Part shown: in pieces, positions 35,920-44,114 of the stretch | Position numbering within the stretch: the first letter of the stretch is position 1 | Layout of the letters: each line of letters begins with the position of its first letter | From: Albidovulum sp. bin36 | GTDB lineage: Bacteria > Pseudomonadota > Alphaproteobacteria > Rhodobacterales > Rhodobacteraceae | Direction of reading: 5' to 3' | Assembly (NCBI GenBank): GCA_002238565.1 | Contig: MPMP01000039.1 | Location: forward strand, 1 to 45,684 | DNA length: 45,684 nucleotides | Program-made: the position numbers and the translations under genes | Notes under the pieces: generated by a model | What the model saw: the letters and a program-made list of their open reading frames with translations, nothing else | What the model was told of the DNA's origin: nothing | The model's database searches: none

Positions 35920-36702
35920 TTAAATCTCTTCGATCGCCTCTAGTGATTCAGGAATTATCTGTCCGCCGTCGACGACGATTTGCTGCCCGGTGATGTAGCC
36001 GGCCTCGTCCGAAGCGAAAAATAGCGCCGCATGGCCGATATCCTCGACGTCGCCGAGGCGCTTGAGCGGAATCGAAGCCGCCATCGTCTTCAAATACTCT
36101 TCGCCCAGGTCCTGAAGTCCTTCGGTATAGATGTTGCCCGGCATAACGGCGTTGATCGTCGTTCCGTAGCGCGCCAGCTCCATGGCCGCGGTCTTTAGAA
36201 ATCCGAGCTGGCCGGATTTCGAGGCGCCGTAGTGCGACCATCCGGGAAAGCCGGTCACCGGCCCCGTTATGGACGAGGTCAGCACTACCCTGCCCTTTTT
36301 CGCGTTGTCGAAGTGGGGAATGCACGCCTTGACGCACAGAAACGCCGACTTCAAATTCGTCGCCAGCACCTGATCCCATTCCGAAGGATCCATGTCGACG
36401 ATCTTCGTCTGCGGAAATGCGCCCGCGTTCGCGCATAGCACGTCGACGCCGCCGCTGCGGGCGGCCACCGATTCCACCATCGATCGAACGCTGTCCCAGT
36501 CGGAAACGTCGCATGGCACGTGGTAGGCGGTTCCGCCGCCTTCCTGTTCAATTTCGTCGCAGGCGACCGCGGCGGCCGCGTCTCCGCGAGACGCGATGGC
36601 GACATTCGCGCCTTCGCGCGCGAAAACCCTGGCGATGCCGCGGCCGATTCCCTTGGAACCGCCAGTCACAATTACCGATTTCCCTTTTACGGATGAAAGC
36701 AT
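35920..36702 (-). CDS. SDR alcohol dehydrogenase, probable 1-amino-2-propanol dehydrogenase
   Basis: A 260-residue classical SDR with TGGSKGIGRGIA, CANAG, catalytic S143/S144 and Y158/K162 (SHYGASK), and ITGQQIVVDGGQIIP. AGGGAGA precedes ATG 36702. Its place between an amino-alcohol-type importer and the kinase matches the RMM arrangement, where an SDR interconverts aminoacetone and 1-amino-2-propanol. That would let the cell use both compounds and recycle NAD(H) with the aldehyde dehydrogenase. Whether it is inside the shell cannot be told; no terminal targeting helix is evident. It is cotranscribed with the permease gene 15 bases upstream. Confidence 0.86.
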   Translation of the reverse strand: MLSSVKGKSVIVTGGSKGIGRGIARVFAREGANVAIASRGDAAAAVACDEIEQEGGGTAYHVPCDVSDWDSVRSMVESVAARSGGVDVLCANAGAFPQTKIVDMDPSEWDQVLATNLKSAFLCVKACIPHFDNAKKGRVVLTSSITGPVTGFPGWSHYGASKSGQLGFLKTAAMELARYGTTINAVMPGNIYTEGLQDLGEEYLKTMAASIPLKRLGDVEDIGHAALFFASDEAGYITGQQIVVDGGQIIPESLEAIEEI

Positions 36703-36717
36703 TTTCTTCTCCCTAGT

Positions 36718-37521
36718 TTATGCGGACCTTGAACTCGCGAATTTGAAAACGTGAAAGACCGCGAATGCGATCCCGATCAAGAGCAGCGAGCCCGCGACCG
36801 TGAGCACGCCGACGGTCGGCACCAGCGGCGTGTAGCCGGATACGACCTTTGCGTACAGCCATTCCGGCAAAGTGCTGTCGGCGCCGGTCGTAAAGAGCGA
36901 AAGCGGGAAATTCCCCCAGCTCAGCAGAAATGCGAACAGGCCCGCCGAGATTATTCCGGGCATCAATAGCGGAATCGTGATCTCGCGAAGGATTTGCCAG
37001 GTGGATGCGCCCATGTCGCTCGCGGCTTCCTCGAGCGCCGGATCGAACGAATACGCACGGATGGCTATAATCAGGGTCGCTATCGGCGCGATCCATACCA
37101 GATGCGCAACTACGGCGGTTTTCCAATCGGGAATTACGCCCAGCGCGTTGAACCAGATCAGCAAGGCGAGTCCCAGAACCGCCTGAGGAAAGAATATCGG
37201 CAGAAGGATCACCTTCTGGAACAGCGACCTGTACCGCCAATTGTAGCGGGCGAAGGCCAGAGCGCCGAAAAAACCGACCGTCATGGAAACGGCGGCGACG
37301 ATCAGGGCGATTCGCAGCGACACCACCAGCAAGTCCATGACGGTCTCGCTGGCGAAAGCGCTGCCGTACCACTTCGTGGCGTATTTCTTGATTGGAAACG
37401 TCAGATAGCGCGCTCTCGATATCGACGCGAATCCAACCGAAACCAGCGGCAGATACAAAAACGCCACGACAAGGGCGGCATAGGCGTAAAGGGCTAGCTT
37501 GGTGGAACGAGATGCGCCCAT
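36718..37521 (-). CDS. ABC transporter permease (PotC-like)
   Basis: A 267-residue inner-membrane protein with six helices, starting at ATG 37521 (MGASRSTK), which overlaps the preceding permease stop (TGATG). The frame open further upstream is a shadow. The binding-protein-dependent transport motif that docks the ATPase reads EAASDMGASTWQILREITIP. It is the second of two permeases in a polyamine/opine-type importer (PAAT-like cluster PotABCD). It feeds the BMC pathway, presumably with amino alcohol or aminoacetone. Confidence 0.9.
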   Translation of the reverse strand: MGASRSTKLALYAYAALVVAFLYLPLVSVGFASISRARYLTFPIKKYATKWYGSAFASETVMDLLVVSLRIALIVAAVSMTVGFFGALAFARYNWRYRSLFQKVILLPIFFPQAVLGLALLIWFNALGVIPDWKTAVVAHLVWIAPIATLIIAIRAYSFDPALEEAASDMGASTWQILREITIPLLMPGIISAGLFAFLLSWGNFPLSLFTTGADSTLPEWLYAKVVSGYTPLVPTVGVLTVAGSLLLIGIAFAVFHVFKFASSRSA

Positions 37522-38375
37522 CACCTGTTGCGCCCGATTATCGAGTCCAGGTCGACGCGCGCGAGACCGTAGGTCACGAGGCAGCCGATGATGACGATGA
37601 GGACCACCGACAGGGCCGAGCCGAGAGGCCAATTCTGGCTGTAGGTGAACGCCGTTTCGATTTCATCGGCGATGACTATTACCGCCTGCCCGCCAAGAAG
37701 CTTGGATTCCGCCAGAGCTCCGGCGGCAAGGACGAACGTGAGCAGCGAGCCCACGGCGATTCCGGGCGCCGCGAGAGGCAGGTCGATTTCTATCAGCAGC
37801 TGCCACCTGGACGCGCCCAGGTCGGTAGCCGCCTGGCGAGCATCGTCGGGAATCATGGCTATTCCCTGGGCAAGAGGGAAAAGCATGAAAGGGAGGTACA
37901 CGTAGACCAGCCCGAACACGATAATCGGCACGTTGTAGAGCAGCCCTTCGAATCCTATGCCGAACCAGGCTCTCGCATGGCCTTCGAGCAGGCCGCCTTT
38001 CATTAGCGTTAGCGACCAGCCGAACAGGCGAATGTTTTCCGAAACGAACAGCGACATCACCACGAGAATGGTGATCGCCAGCGCAAAGCTGCGAAAAACC
38101 TTCGCCATGGCGTATGCGAGCGGCCAGCAAAGCAGAAATAGCATGCACGTGGCCACGACTGCCATTCCCAGCGACCATAGCAAGGATTTGTAGTAGCTCT
38201 GCTCGACCAATGTTCTGAACGCTTCGAACGTCGGAAAGTTTGCGAGGCTAAAGACCCTTTCCGGCATTGTCGAATAAAGAGCGACAACAGCCAGCGGAGC
38301 TAGAAACCCCAGCCCGAGCACGACGAGAATCGGGAGCGAGCATAGGAACCCGAAGCGCTGGTTAGCTTTGTCCAC
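37521..38375 (-). CDS. ABC transporter permease (PotB-like)
   Basis: A 284-residue permease starting at GTG 38375, whose G overlaps the ATPase stop (TAGTG). The first helix is ILVVLGLGFLAPLAVVALYS. The ATPase-docking loop is DDARQAATDLGASRWQLLIE followed by IDLPLAAPGIAVG. Together with the following permease it makes the heterodimeric channel of a spermidine/putrescine-family importer. Tight one-base overlaps at both ends indicate translational coupling. Confidence 0.9.
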   Translation of the reverse strand: MDKANQRFGFLCSLPILVVLGLGFLAPLAVVALYSTMPERVFSLANFPTFEAFRTLVEQSYYKSLLWSLGMAVVATCMLFLLCWPLAYAMAKVFRSFALAITILVVMSLFVSENIRLFGWSLTLMKGGLLEGHARAWFGIGFEGLLYNVPIIVFGLVYVYLPFMLFPLAQGIAMIPDDARQAATDLGASRWQLLIEIDLPLAAPGIAVGSLLTFVLAAGALAESKLLGGQAVIVIADEIETAFTYSQNWPLGSALSVVLIVIIGCLVTYGLARVDLDSIIGRNR

Positions 38376-39448
38376 TAGCCGCGGCTCCGGATCACATGCG
38401 AATTCGCCAAATCCCAGCCGAGCAGGAATTCATCGCCGGGGGCGCACCGGAAGCGATCTTCGCGAAGCTTTTCCACGGTAAGCGTCGTACCGTCGTCGCA
38501 ATCGAACTCGTAGTGCAGGCGCGAGCCGAGGAGATATTCCGCGCGCAGCTGTCCGCGCACCCAAAAGTCGCTGCTTCCCTTGCCCTCGACTCTGCGAACG
38601 AATTCCGGCCTTACCATGAGAGTGCCGACTTCATCGCCGGCCAATCCCAAATCCAGGTTGTCTTTCGATCCAAGGCTGCCGGAGCCTATTCCGCGCCGAT
38701 CCGTGCCTGAAATGTCGAACAGGTTCACTTCGCCCATGAATTCCGCGACGAACTTGCTTACCGGCCTTGCGTAGATCTGATCCGCCGTCGCGATTTGCTC
38801 GAATCGCCCCGCGTTCATGATTGCGATCCGATCGGACATCACCATCGCTTCCTCGAGCGAATGGGTTATGTAGACGAAGGTCTTTCCGGTACGCTCGTGC
38901 AGGTCCTTCAGCTCCTTTTCGAGCGCTTTCCGCAGCCGGTAGTCGAGAGCGGACAGCGGCTCGTCGAAGAACAGGATTTCCGGGTCGAACGCCAGCGCCC
39001 TCGCGAGAGCGACCCGCTGCTGCTCCCCTCCCGAGCATTGCGCGATTCGCTTGCCGTAGTATTCGAGCGGCAGGCGCAGGAGTTCCAGAAGCTCGCACGC
39101 CCTCTCCTTGCGCCGCGCCGGCGGCTCCCCTCTGATTTTCAAGGGAAACTCGATGTTCTGGCCGACCGTCCTATGCGGAAACAAGGCGAGCGACTGAAAC
39201 ACCATGCAGGTCGGCCGCTTGTTCGCCGGCGTGCTTTCGATTCTTGTCCCCCGCAGGCGAATTTCGCCCTCCGTCGGCTGGTCCATGCCGACGAGCAGCC
39301 TAATAAGAGTGGTCTTGCCGCTGCCCGAAGGCCCGACAATCGTCAGGAATTCGCCTTCGATTATTTCGAGGCAAATGTTTCGGAGAGCCTGGAACGCGCC
39401 GAAATTCTTCGAAAGCCCGTCGAGCTTGAGAATCGTCGTTGCTGCCAT
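38375..39448 (-). CDS. ABC transporter ATP-binding protein (PotA-like)
   Basis: A 357-residue ATPase. Walker A is GPSGSGKTT, the Q-loop VFQSLALFPHRTV, the signature CSGGEQQRVALARAL, Walker B EILFFDEPLSALD, and the switch histidine lies in YITHSLEEA. A C-terminal TOBE-type regulatory domain occupies roughly residues 240-357 (LMVRPEFVRRV ...). The domain order and length match PotA of polyamine importers. It energises the uptake system and lies 57 bases after the binding-protein gene. Confidence 0.93.
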   Translation of the reverse strand: MAATTILKLDGLSKNFGAFQALRNICLEIIEGEFLTIVGPSGSGKTTLIRLLVGMDQPTEGEIRLRGTRIESTPANKRPTCMVFQSLALFPHRTVGQNIEFPLKIRGEPPARRKERACELLELLRLPLEYYGKRIAQCSGGEQQRVALARALAFDPEILFFDEPLSALDYRLRKALEKELKDLHERTGKTFVYITHSLEEAMVMSDRIAIMNAGRFEQIATADQIYARPVSKFVAEFMGEVNLFDISGTDRRGIGSGSLGSKDNLDLGLAGDEVGTLMVRPEFVRRVEGKGSSDFWVRGQLRAEYLLGSRLHYEFDCDDGTTLTVEKLREDRFRCAPGDEFLLGWDLANSHVIRSRG

Positions 39449-39505
39449 TCGCCGACCGCCTGCCGAATTTGCCCGGCGCCGTTCGACGCCGGGCCCGAGT
39501 AAAAA

Positions 39506-40636
39506 TTAGCCGCGCTTGGCCGCCGTGTAGATTTCGATCAGCGAATCGTACGATTCCACGACTTCGTAGTCCAGGCTTCTCGACAATTCGTCGGACAGGC
39601 TGTCCCATTGTATCGCATCCAGCTCCTCGGCATCGAACAGCGACATGACGCCGGAGTCGGCCATCTGCGAAACCGGATTGTAGGTGCCTTCCGCGAAAGC
39701 CACCGCTTTCGAGATTTCGGGAGATTGCACGAACTCCAGGAAATCATCCGCAAGCGAGGACGGATCGGGATTGTTGACTTTGGACGTCAATTCAATCCAG
39801 ACGACTCCGCCTTTCCCGTCGACGGGCCCGGAAGCCGGGGTTATGCCCCTGATTTGAGTTGCTCCGTCGTAGCGAGCCGGAGACGCCGTATAGGTTCCGC
39901 CGGTAAAGTAGGCATCGATCTCGCCGTTAATCAAAGCCGTGTTCATTGCGACCAAATCGTCGGTCAGCAGCTTGGCGCCGCCGAATACCGCTTCGGCGGT
40001 CGAACGGAATTTTTCCGCGTCCTCGCCTTCGATCGCCGCGAACGGGTTCAGCCCCGCTGTCAAGGCGATGTGCATTACGTTCCAGTTGTCGTAGGTAAGA
40101 ATGCCGTAGCGCTGGTCCATCCCGGAATCCAGGAACAGGTTCCATCCTTCGTTTTCGGCCATTTCCCGGCTGATCACGTCGGTATTGACGACGAAGCTGA
40201 AGGGGCCGTAGCGCTGGGGCATGCCGATCAAGTCGCCGTTCTCCGCGAAAGAGAGCGGATACGGGCCTTGGAACTCGGGAAGCATGCTGTCGAAAAACGG
40301 CATGAAACGTTCCTTGTTCAACGGCAGAATCAATCCCTCCGGATACAGCTGCGCCCTCGCCCAGGGCTGATTGACATTGATTAGATCCCAGACATTGACC
40401 TCTCCGGCGCGGAGCTTGTTGATCATGTCGGGATCCGAAGTGCCGCTCTCGGCGCGAACAGTGGCATCGGGATTGGCGCGGCGGAATGGGCCGAGCACCT
40501 CGTCTGAATTGTAGCCCTCCCAGCACAGAATGTTCAGTTGATCGTTTCTGTCGGCCAATGCAGCGGTTCCGCTGAACGCTCCAAGTCCAAGCGTTCCCGC
40601 GAATCCGGCATTGAATGATCGTCTCGATACATGCAT
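39506..40636 (-). CDS. ABC transporter substrate-binding protein (PotD-like) with Tat signal
   Basis: A 376-residue periplasmic protein. I start at ATG 40636 because GGAG lies six bases upstream; an ATG at 40648 has no proper spacing. The N-terminus MHVSRRSFNAGFAGTLGLGA has the twin-arginine pattern, suggesting export in folded form by Tat. The mature part (LNILCWEGYNSDEVLGPFRR ... YPLSFAENGDLIGMPQRYGP) is of the PotD/spermidine-putrescine type that binds small amines. This agrees with an amino-alcohol or aminoacetone substrate for the BMC pathway. First gene of the operon, divergent from the AraC-type regulator. Confidence 0.9.
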   Translation of the reverse strand: MHVSRRSFNAGFAGTLGLGAFSGTAALADRNDQLNILCWEGYNSDEVLGPFRRANPDATVRAESGTSDPDMINKLRAGEVNVWDLINVNQPWARAQLYPEGLILPLNKERFMPFFDSMLPEFQGPYPLSFAENGDLIGMPQRYGPFSFVVNTDVISREMAENEGWNLFLDSGMDQRYGILTYDNWNVMHIALTAGLNPFAAIEGEDAEKFRSTAEAVFGGAKLLTDDLVAMNTALINGEIDAYFTGGTYTASPARYDGATQIRGITPASGPVDGKGGVVWIELTSKVNNPDPSSLADDFLEFVQSPEISKAVAFAEGTYNPVSQMADSGVMSLFDAEELDAIQWDSLSDELSRSLDYEVVESYDSLIEIYTAAKRG

Positions 40637-40711
40637 GTCTTTCTCCATCCTGTTGTTTCATTTGCAGCAACCGTTAAGCCAATACGCATACTCGATTTTT
40701 CCGGCGGCGAC

Positions 40712-40738
40712 TTGACGGCGATTGCTAGGAATTTGACA
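40712..40738. promoter_or_regulatory. 21-bp-spaced TTGAC direct repeats before the importer-BMC operon
   Basis: TTGACG at 40712-40717 and TTGACA at 40733-40738 are 21 bases apart, 76 to 102 bases upstream of the binding-protein start. Both this pair and the one at 34464-34490 have AAT-containing sequence directly before the second copy (GGAATTTGACA here, TGAATTGACA there). This is the same two-turn register as the pair before the phospho-lyase. It lies in the region shared with the AraC-type gene, as expected for its operator. Confidence 0.45.
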
Positions 40739-41050
40739 TAAGCTTGAATTGTCTTCAATCCCGAAGCGGCTGAAAAATGCGGACGGTTCAAGCAAGACTT
40801 CAATCGTCCGTTGGGGCGGAGGCATTTCCGATGCGGCGATTGCTGTATTTCGCTGGCTTCCGGGCCAAGCGCGAGCGTCGCATCGCGCTTCCCGAACTTG
40901 ATCCGGCGCCGAATTCAATTCGACCGCCAGCCCTGCAATTCTTGCTTGCGAGCGCTCCCCGCCTTGACGGGAGACGCGGACGGAAAATCGTATCGCTTTG
41001 CGACTTCGGCAGTTTTCCACGACCGTTTCATCGGGTTCGGCGGCAAAAAA

Positions 41051-41080
41051 TTGACAGCGCTCGGCCTGTCATGCTACTGA
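41051..41080 (+). promoter_or_regulatory. Candidate promoter with dyad for the AraC-type gene
   Basis: A perfect TTGACA at 41051-41056 is followed after 18 bases by TACTGA as a possible -10. TGACAG (41052-41057) and CTGTCA (41066-41071) form an inverted repeat within the spacer, so the regulator may control its own expression through a motif resembling the TTGACA half-sites elsewhere in the locus. The -10 match is weak. Confidence 0.35.
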
Positions 41081-41140
41081 TATCCAGCCGCCGGAATGCG
41101 AAATTCATGCCGCGAAAGAGCGCGTGAGAGATTCCGGCGC

Positions 41141-42193
41141 ATGGCCGGGAACGACATGGGCTATCCAGAACGCAGTCTTGAACCATCTAAAGTCGTCGCT
41201 TCCGCCGCGACCGGGGTTATCGACCACATAGAGCGAAGCGGCGGCGACCCCGAAGCCATTTTGGGAAAAGTAGGCATACGCCTGGATGCCGTTGGAAATC
41301 CGAATTCGGAAGTAAACTTGTCGCAGTACTGCGAATTGTTCCACGAAAGCGCAAGGGCGACCGGCATCGACAATTTCGGCCTGCAATTCGGCCAGTCATT
41401 CGAACCGCAAAAGCTCGGCCCGATAGGCTACGCCGCGGTGAGCTCCCCGACTCTAGCGTCGGCGGTTTTCCAAATGCAAAAATATTTTCCGGCGCATCAG
41501 AGCCTATCGCATTTCGGAGTCATCGAAGAAGCCGGAATTTACTGGCTTAGCTACAATATCGAAGACAGAAGGATTTCCAACAAGCGGCAGGATGCCGAGC
41601 TTTCCTTGGGAATGTTCGCAAATCTGTTCAAGCGCGCGCTCGGTTCGGGCTGGTCGCCCTTGGAAGTTCGATTCGAGCACTTGGAGCCCGACGGAGCCCG
41701 CGAGCACTCGTCGCGCTTCGGAGCTCCCGTTCGCTTCGGCAGGAGAACCAATGCATTTGCATTCCGCAAGGAAGATCTCGAGGCTCCCATGCCGGACAGG
41801 GATCCCTTCCTTTTCGCGATCATCGAACCGATCCTAAGAGCAAGATGCAGCATGCATGAAGGGTCGAAGGAATTCTCGGACATTGTCCGGGACCAGATCA
41901 AGCTGAACCTGGGAGACTCCGCGCCGACTCTTGACAACATCGCCAAGCTATTCGGCATATCCGGCGGCAGATTGCATAGGCAGCTGAAGAGTCGCGGCCT
42001 TTCATTCAACGACATCTTGAGCGCGGCCCGCAAGGATCTGGCGCTTCACTATATGCGGAACCAGGATATGCCGCTGACGGAAATCGCGCTTTGCCTGGGA
42101 TATTCCGAGCTTTCCGCATTTTCGCGAGCATTCAGGGCATGGACCGGCGTAAGTCCTAAAAAATATCGTCGCGGACTCTCCGTAGGGCAGTGA
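41141..42193 (+). CDS. AraC-family transcriptional regulator, probable activator of the BMC operon
   Basis: A protein of about 350 residues. The N-terminal part resembles the Arabinose_bd sensor domain of OruR/ArgR-type regulators (GIDNFGLQFGQSFEPQKLGP). The C-terminal AraC HTH pair is clear: LDNIAKLFGISGGRLHRQLK as the first helix-turn-helix, then LTEIALCLGYSELSAFSRAF and GVSPKKYRR. The start is uncertain: ATG 41141 fits homology, ATG 41156 has GGGA nearby, and ATG 41096 is also in frame. It diverges from the importer-BMC operon with 21-bp direct repeats between, so it most likely activates that operon in response to the amino-alcohol substrate. Confidence 0.87.
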   Translation: MAGNDMGYPERSLEPSKVVASAATGVIDHIERSGGDPEAILGKVGIRLDAVGNPNSEVNLSQYCELFHESARATGIDNFGLQFGQSFEPQKLGPIGYAAVSSPTLASAVFQMQKYFPAHQSLSHFGVIEEAGIYWLSYNIEDRRISNKRQDAELSLGMFANLFKRALGSGWSPLEVRFEHLEPDGAREHSSRFGAPVRFGRRTNAFAFRKEDLEAPMPDRDPFLFAIIEPILRARCSMHEGSKEFSDIVRDQIKLNLGDSAPTLDNIAKLFGISGGRLHRQLKSRGLSFNDILSAARKDLALHYMRNQDMPLTEIALCLGYSELSAFSRAFRAWTGVSPKKYRRGLSVGQ

Positions 42194-42276
42194 TCAAGTG
42201 GCGTCGCCATACGTGTTCGCATCCTGCGCGAAGCGTCGCGGAACCGGTCCGGCATCGGTTCTAGACGATAGGCCGG

Positions 42277-42480
42277 GAAGTCGTCGAGTCGCAGGGCTTT
42301 GATGGCGCCGGACGCCCTTGCGTTTTTTGGCAAGTCTTGCAGGTTGCAGGCAACAATCTCGTCGCTATCTCCGACTATCTCCGCAGCTACAGCATGGCGG
42401 TCTTCGGGGTCGGGATGATCAAGCGCCGGTATCGGAGCCGAGTATCCCTCATCGAGCCGCTCCGCGGCCGCCCTGCCCAT
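42277..42480 (-). pseudogene. PIN-domain (VapC-like) gene remnant
   Basis: On the minus strand a frame reads GYSAPIPALDHPDPEDRHAV, then AAEIVGDSDEIVACNLQDLP, then LRLDDF. DPEDRHxxAAAI and the hydrophobic strand before NLxDxP are the signature of the C-terminal half of PIN-domain toxins. The N-terminal half with the first catalytic aspartate is missing, and past LDDF the sequence loses similarity and runs into the AraC-type gene. It is therefore an inactive relic of a toxin-antitoxin module. Confidence 0.6.
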
Positions 42481-42732
42481 GAGGTGGCGAGATTTTACCG
42501 TGGATGCTCGGTCGCTGCGGACCGAAGCATGGATTTACCTGATTACTATCCTGCGTAAGCCGAATTTTGGCCGCGCCGATCGCGGATTCGCCGCCATATT
42601 AATTGGTTTCCGCCTCGCCGCATTATGGCGCCGGGCGAATCACCGGGCAATATGGCTCGGGAACTTTTTTGACCCACACTCCATCTGACTGCCGTGCTCG
42701 ACATTCATGCTTCGCTGTTGTATCGCGTCAAC

Positions 42733-42966
42733 ATGACCTGATCGAGGCACCCGAAGAAGAAGGTTGAAAGTGCCTTGCAAGAAGCCGAGACCGCCGGATG
42801 GACCGTGGCTCCGACGCAGTCCGGCGACCGCCGGGGCGTCATGCGATGCGGAATGGCCGGCAGTTCCGAATGCCGAACGTCGATCTGGTCCACGCCTCGA
42901 AATTCCGGCAACCATGCCAAGTAATTGAGGCGTTTCATCGCCCGGCGTCCTCATCGCGAGATCTGA
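42733..42966 (+). pseudogene. Decayed small gene upstream of the DNA-binding/zinc-ribbon gene
   Basis: One frame from ATG 42733 to TGA 42964-42966 (78 codons) is broken by a TGA at codon 3 and a TAA at 42922-42924. Between them it encodes PKKKVESALQEAETAGWTVA and SECRTSIWSTPRNSGNHAK; after the TAA it continues LRRFIARRPHRE. This matches, as I recall, a family of small proteins with a GWTV start and STPRNPxNHAxQxRR end that is usually encoded just before genes like the next one. The TAA fits CAA-to-TAA at the expected Gln and the TGA fits CGA-to-TGA. A shorter product starting elsewhere cannot be excluded. Confidence 0.5.
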
Positions 42967-42986
42967 GGAAGAGGAGTGCGCCAGAC

Positions 42987-44102
42987 ATGTCAAACTTCCA
43001 GTTCTCGCTGATCGTCGACGGCCCCGAACTGCAGGATGCGCCGTTAATCGACTTGCTTTTCGAGGCGGGCTGCGACGACGCGACGGTTGGCAGCAGCGAC
43101 AGCGTACAGTATGTCGACTTCGACCGTGAAGCTGCTACGTTAAATGATGCCATACTCTCGGCGGTTGACGATCTGGAGAAGCTGCAAGGCGTCCACGTCG
43201 TCCGTATCGCCGATGCCGGGCTGGCTTCACTCGCCGACATCGCTACCCGGCTCGCCCGGACGCGCGAGAGCGTTCGGCTCCTGGTCAGCGGTGCGCGCGG
43301 CCCCGGAGGTTTCCCGAAACCGGTTACGGACCCCCGCAGCCGATACCGATTGTGGCGTTGGTCCGAAGTCGTACACTGGTTCAAGGAGTATCGTGGCGAG
43401 TTGCCCGCGATCTTGGACGACGAAACAACGGCGATGTACAACGCCGCTCTAGAATTCCGTAACGGCCGTCGCCTGCTGGAAACTTCCGATCCGGTCACGC
43501 TCCGCGAGCTTCTAACGATGCACTCGTCCCAGGCACCCACCGGCGCAGTGCCGAGCTCCCGTGAGTGGTTACAACAATCCTTGACGAGCACCGCCGGGTC
43601 CGATGACAAAGTAGCTTCGCCGACCCAACCCGCGTCGCCACCAAACAACGATTCCTCTCCTCGCGTTTCGATCAAATGGACCGAGGTGGATATGGACAGC
43701 GTGTCCACAACCGGCTCGATCCTAGGCAAGAAAACCAGGATCTTGCTCAAGGGCCGCTGCACTCGCTGTTGGGGCAACCTCTTGGCACGACACGATAAGA
43801 CTGGTCGGTGCACGTGGATCAGGTGCCGCGTATGCGGATCCACGGCAGAAGGAAAGAAGGCGGGTGATGATTTTCTTGAAATGCAAAAGCAAACCGCACA
43901 CAATCTCATGAACCTAGAGATTGGGCGTGCGCCTCGATACGACAATGGGGAGTTCGTCGAGAAACTCTTCCCGCAATTCGGGACCATTTCGAAGAAAGAG
44001 TTCGCCGAGCGCATTCAAGGGAAAATGGCGGAGCGGAAGGTTCGGAACAAATTGACCCGGCGCGACTTCCCGCCCGGCTCGCCCGGTCTTCTCTTCATCT
44101 AG
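42987..44102 (+). CDS. Predicted DNA-binding protein with C-terminal zinc ribbon, TA-like module
   Basis: A 371-residue protein. I start at ATG 42987 with AGGAG ten bases upstream, because homology begins there. Residues 1-70 (ALIDLLFEAGCDDATVG-like region, QYVDFDREA) form a small alpha-beta domain. Residues 76-135 hold a winged-HTH of AlpA/excisionase type (LADIATRLARTRESVRLLVS, then RYRLWRWSEVVHWF). A linker follows, then a Cx2C...Cx2C zinc ribbon (C258, C261, C280, C283) and a basic C-terminal helical region. The first half belongs to a family often found beside small partner genes in bacteria. The zinc ribbon extension is unusual to me. It probably regulates or guides the HEPN-like protein 12 bases downstream. 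Confidence 0.7.
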   Translation: MSNFQFSLIVDGPELQDAPLIDLLFEAGCDDATVGSSDSVQYVDFDREAATLNDAILSAVDDLEKLQGVHVVRIADAGLASLADIATRLARTRESVRLLVSGARGPGGFPKPVTDPRSRYRLWRWSEVVHWFKEYRGELPAILDDETTAMYNAALEFRNGRRLLETSDPVTLRELLTMHSSQAPTGAVPSSREWLQQSLTSTAGSDDKVASPTQPASPPNNDSSPRVSIKWTEVDMDSVSTTGSILGKKTRILLKGRCTRCWGNLLARHDKTGRCTWIRCRVCGSTAEGKKAGDDFLEMQKQTAHNLMNLEIGRAPRYDNGEFVEKLFPQFGTISKKEFAERIQGKMAERKVRNKLTRRDFPPGSPGLLFI

Positions 44103-44114
44103 GCGCACCTTCTG

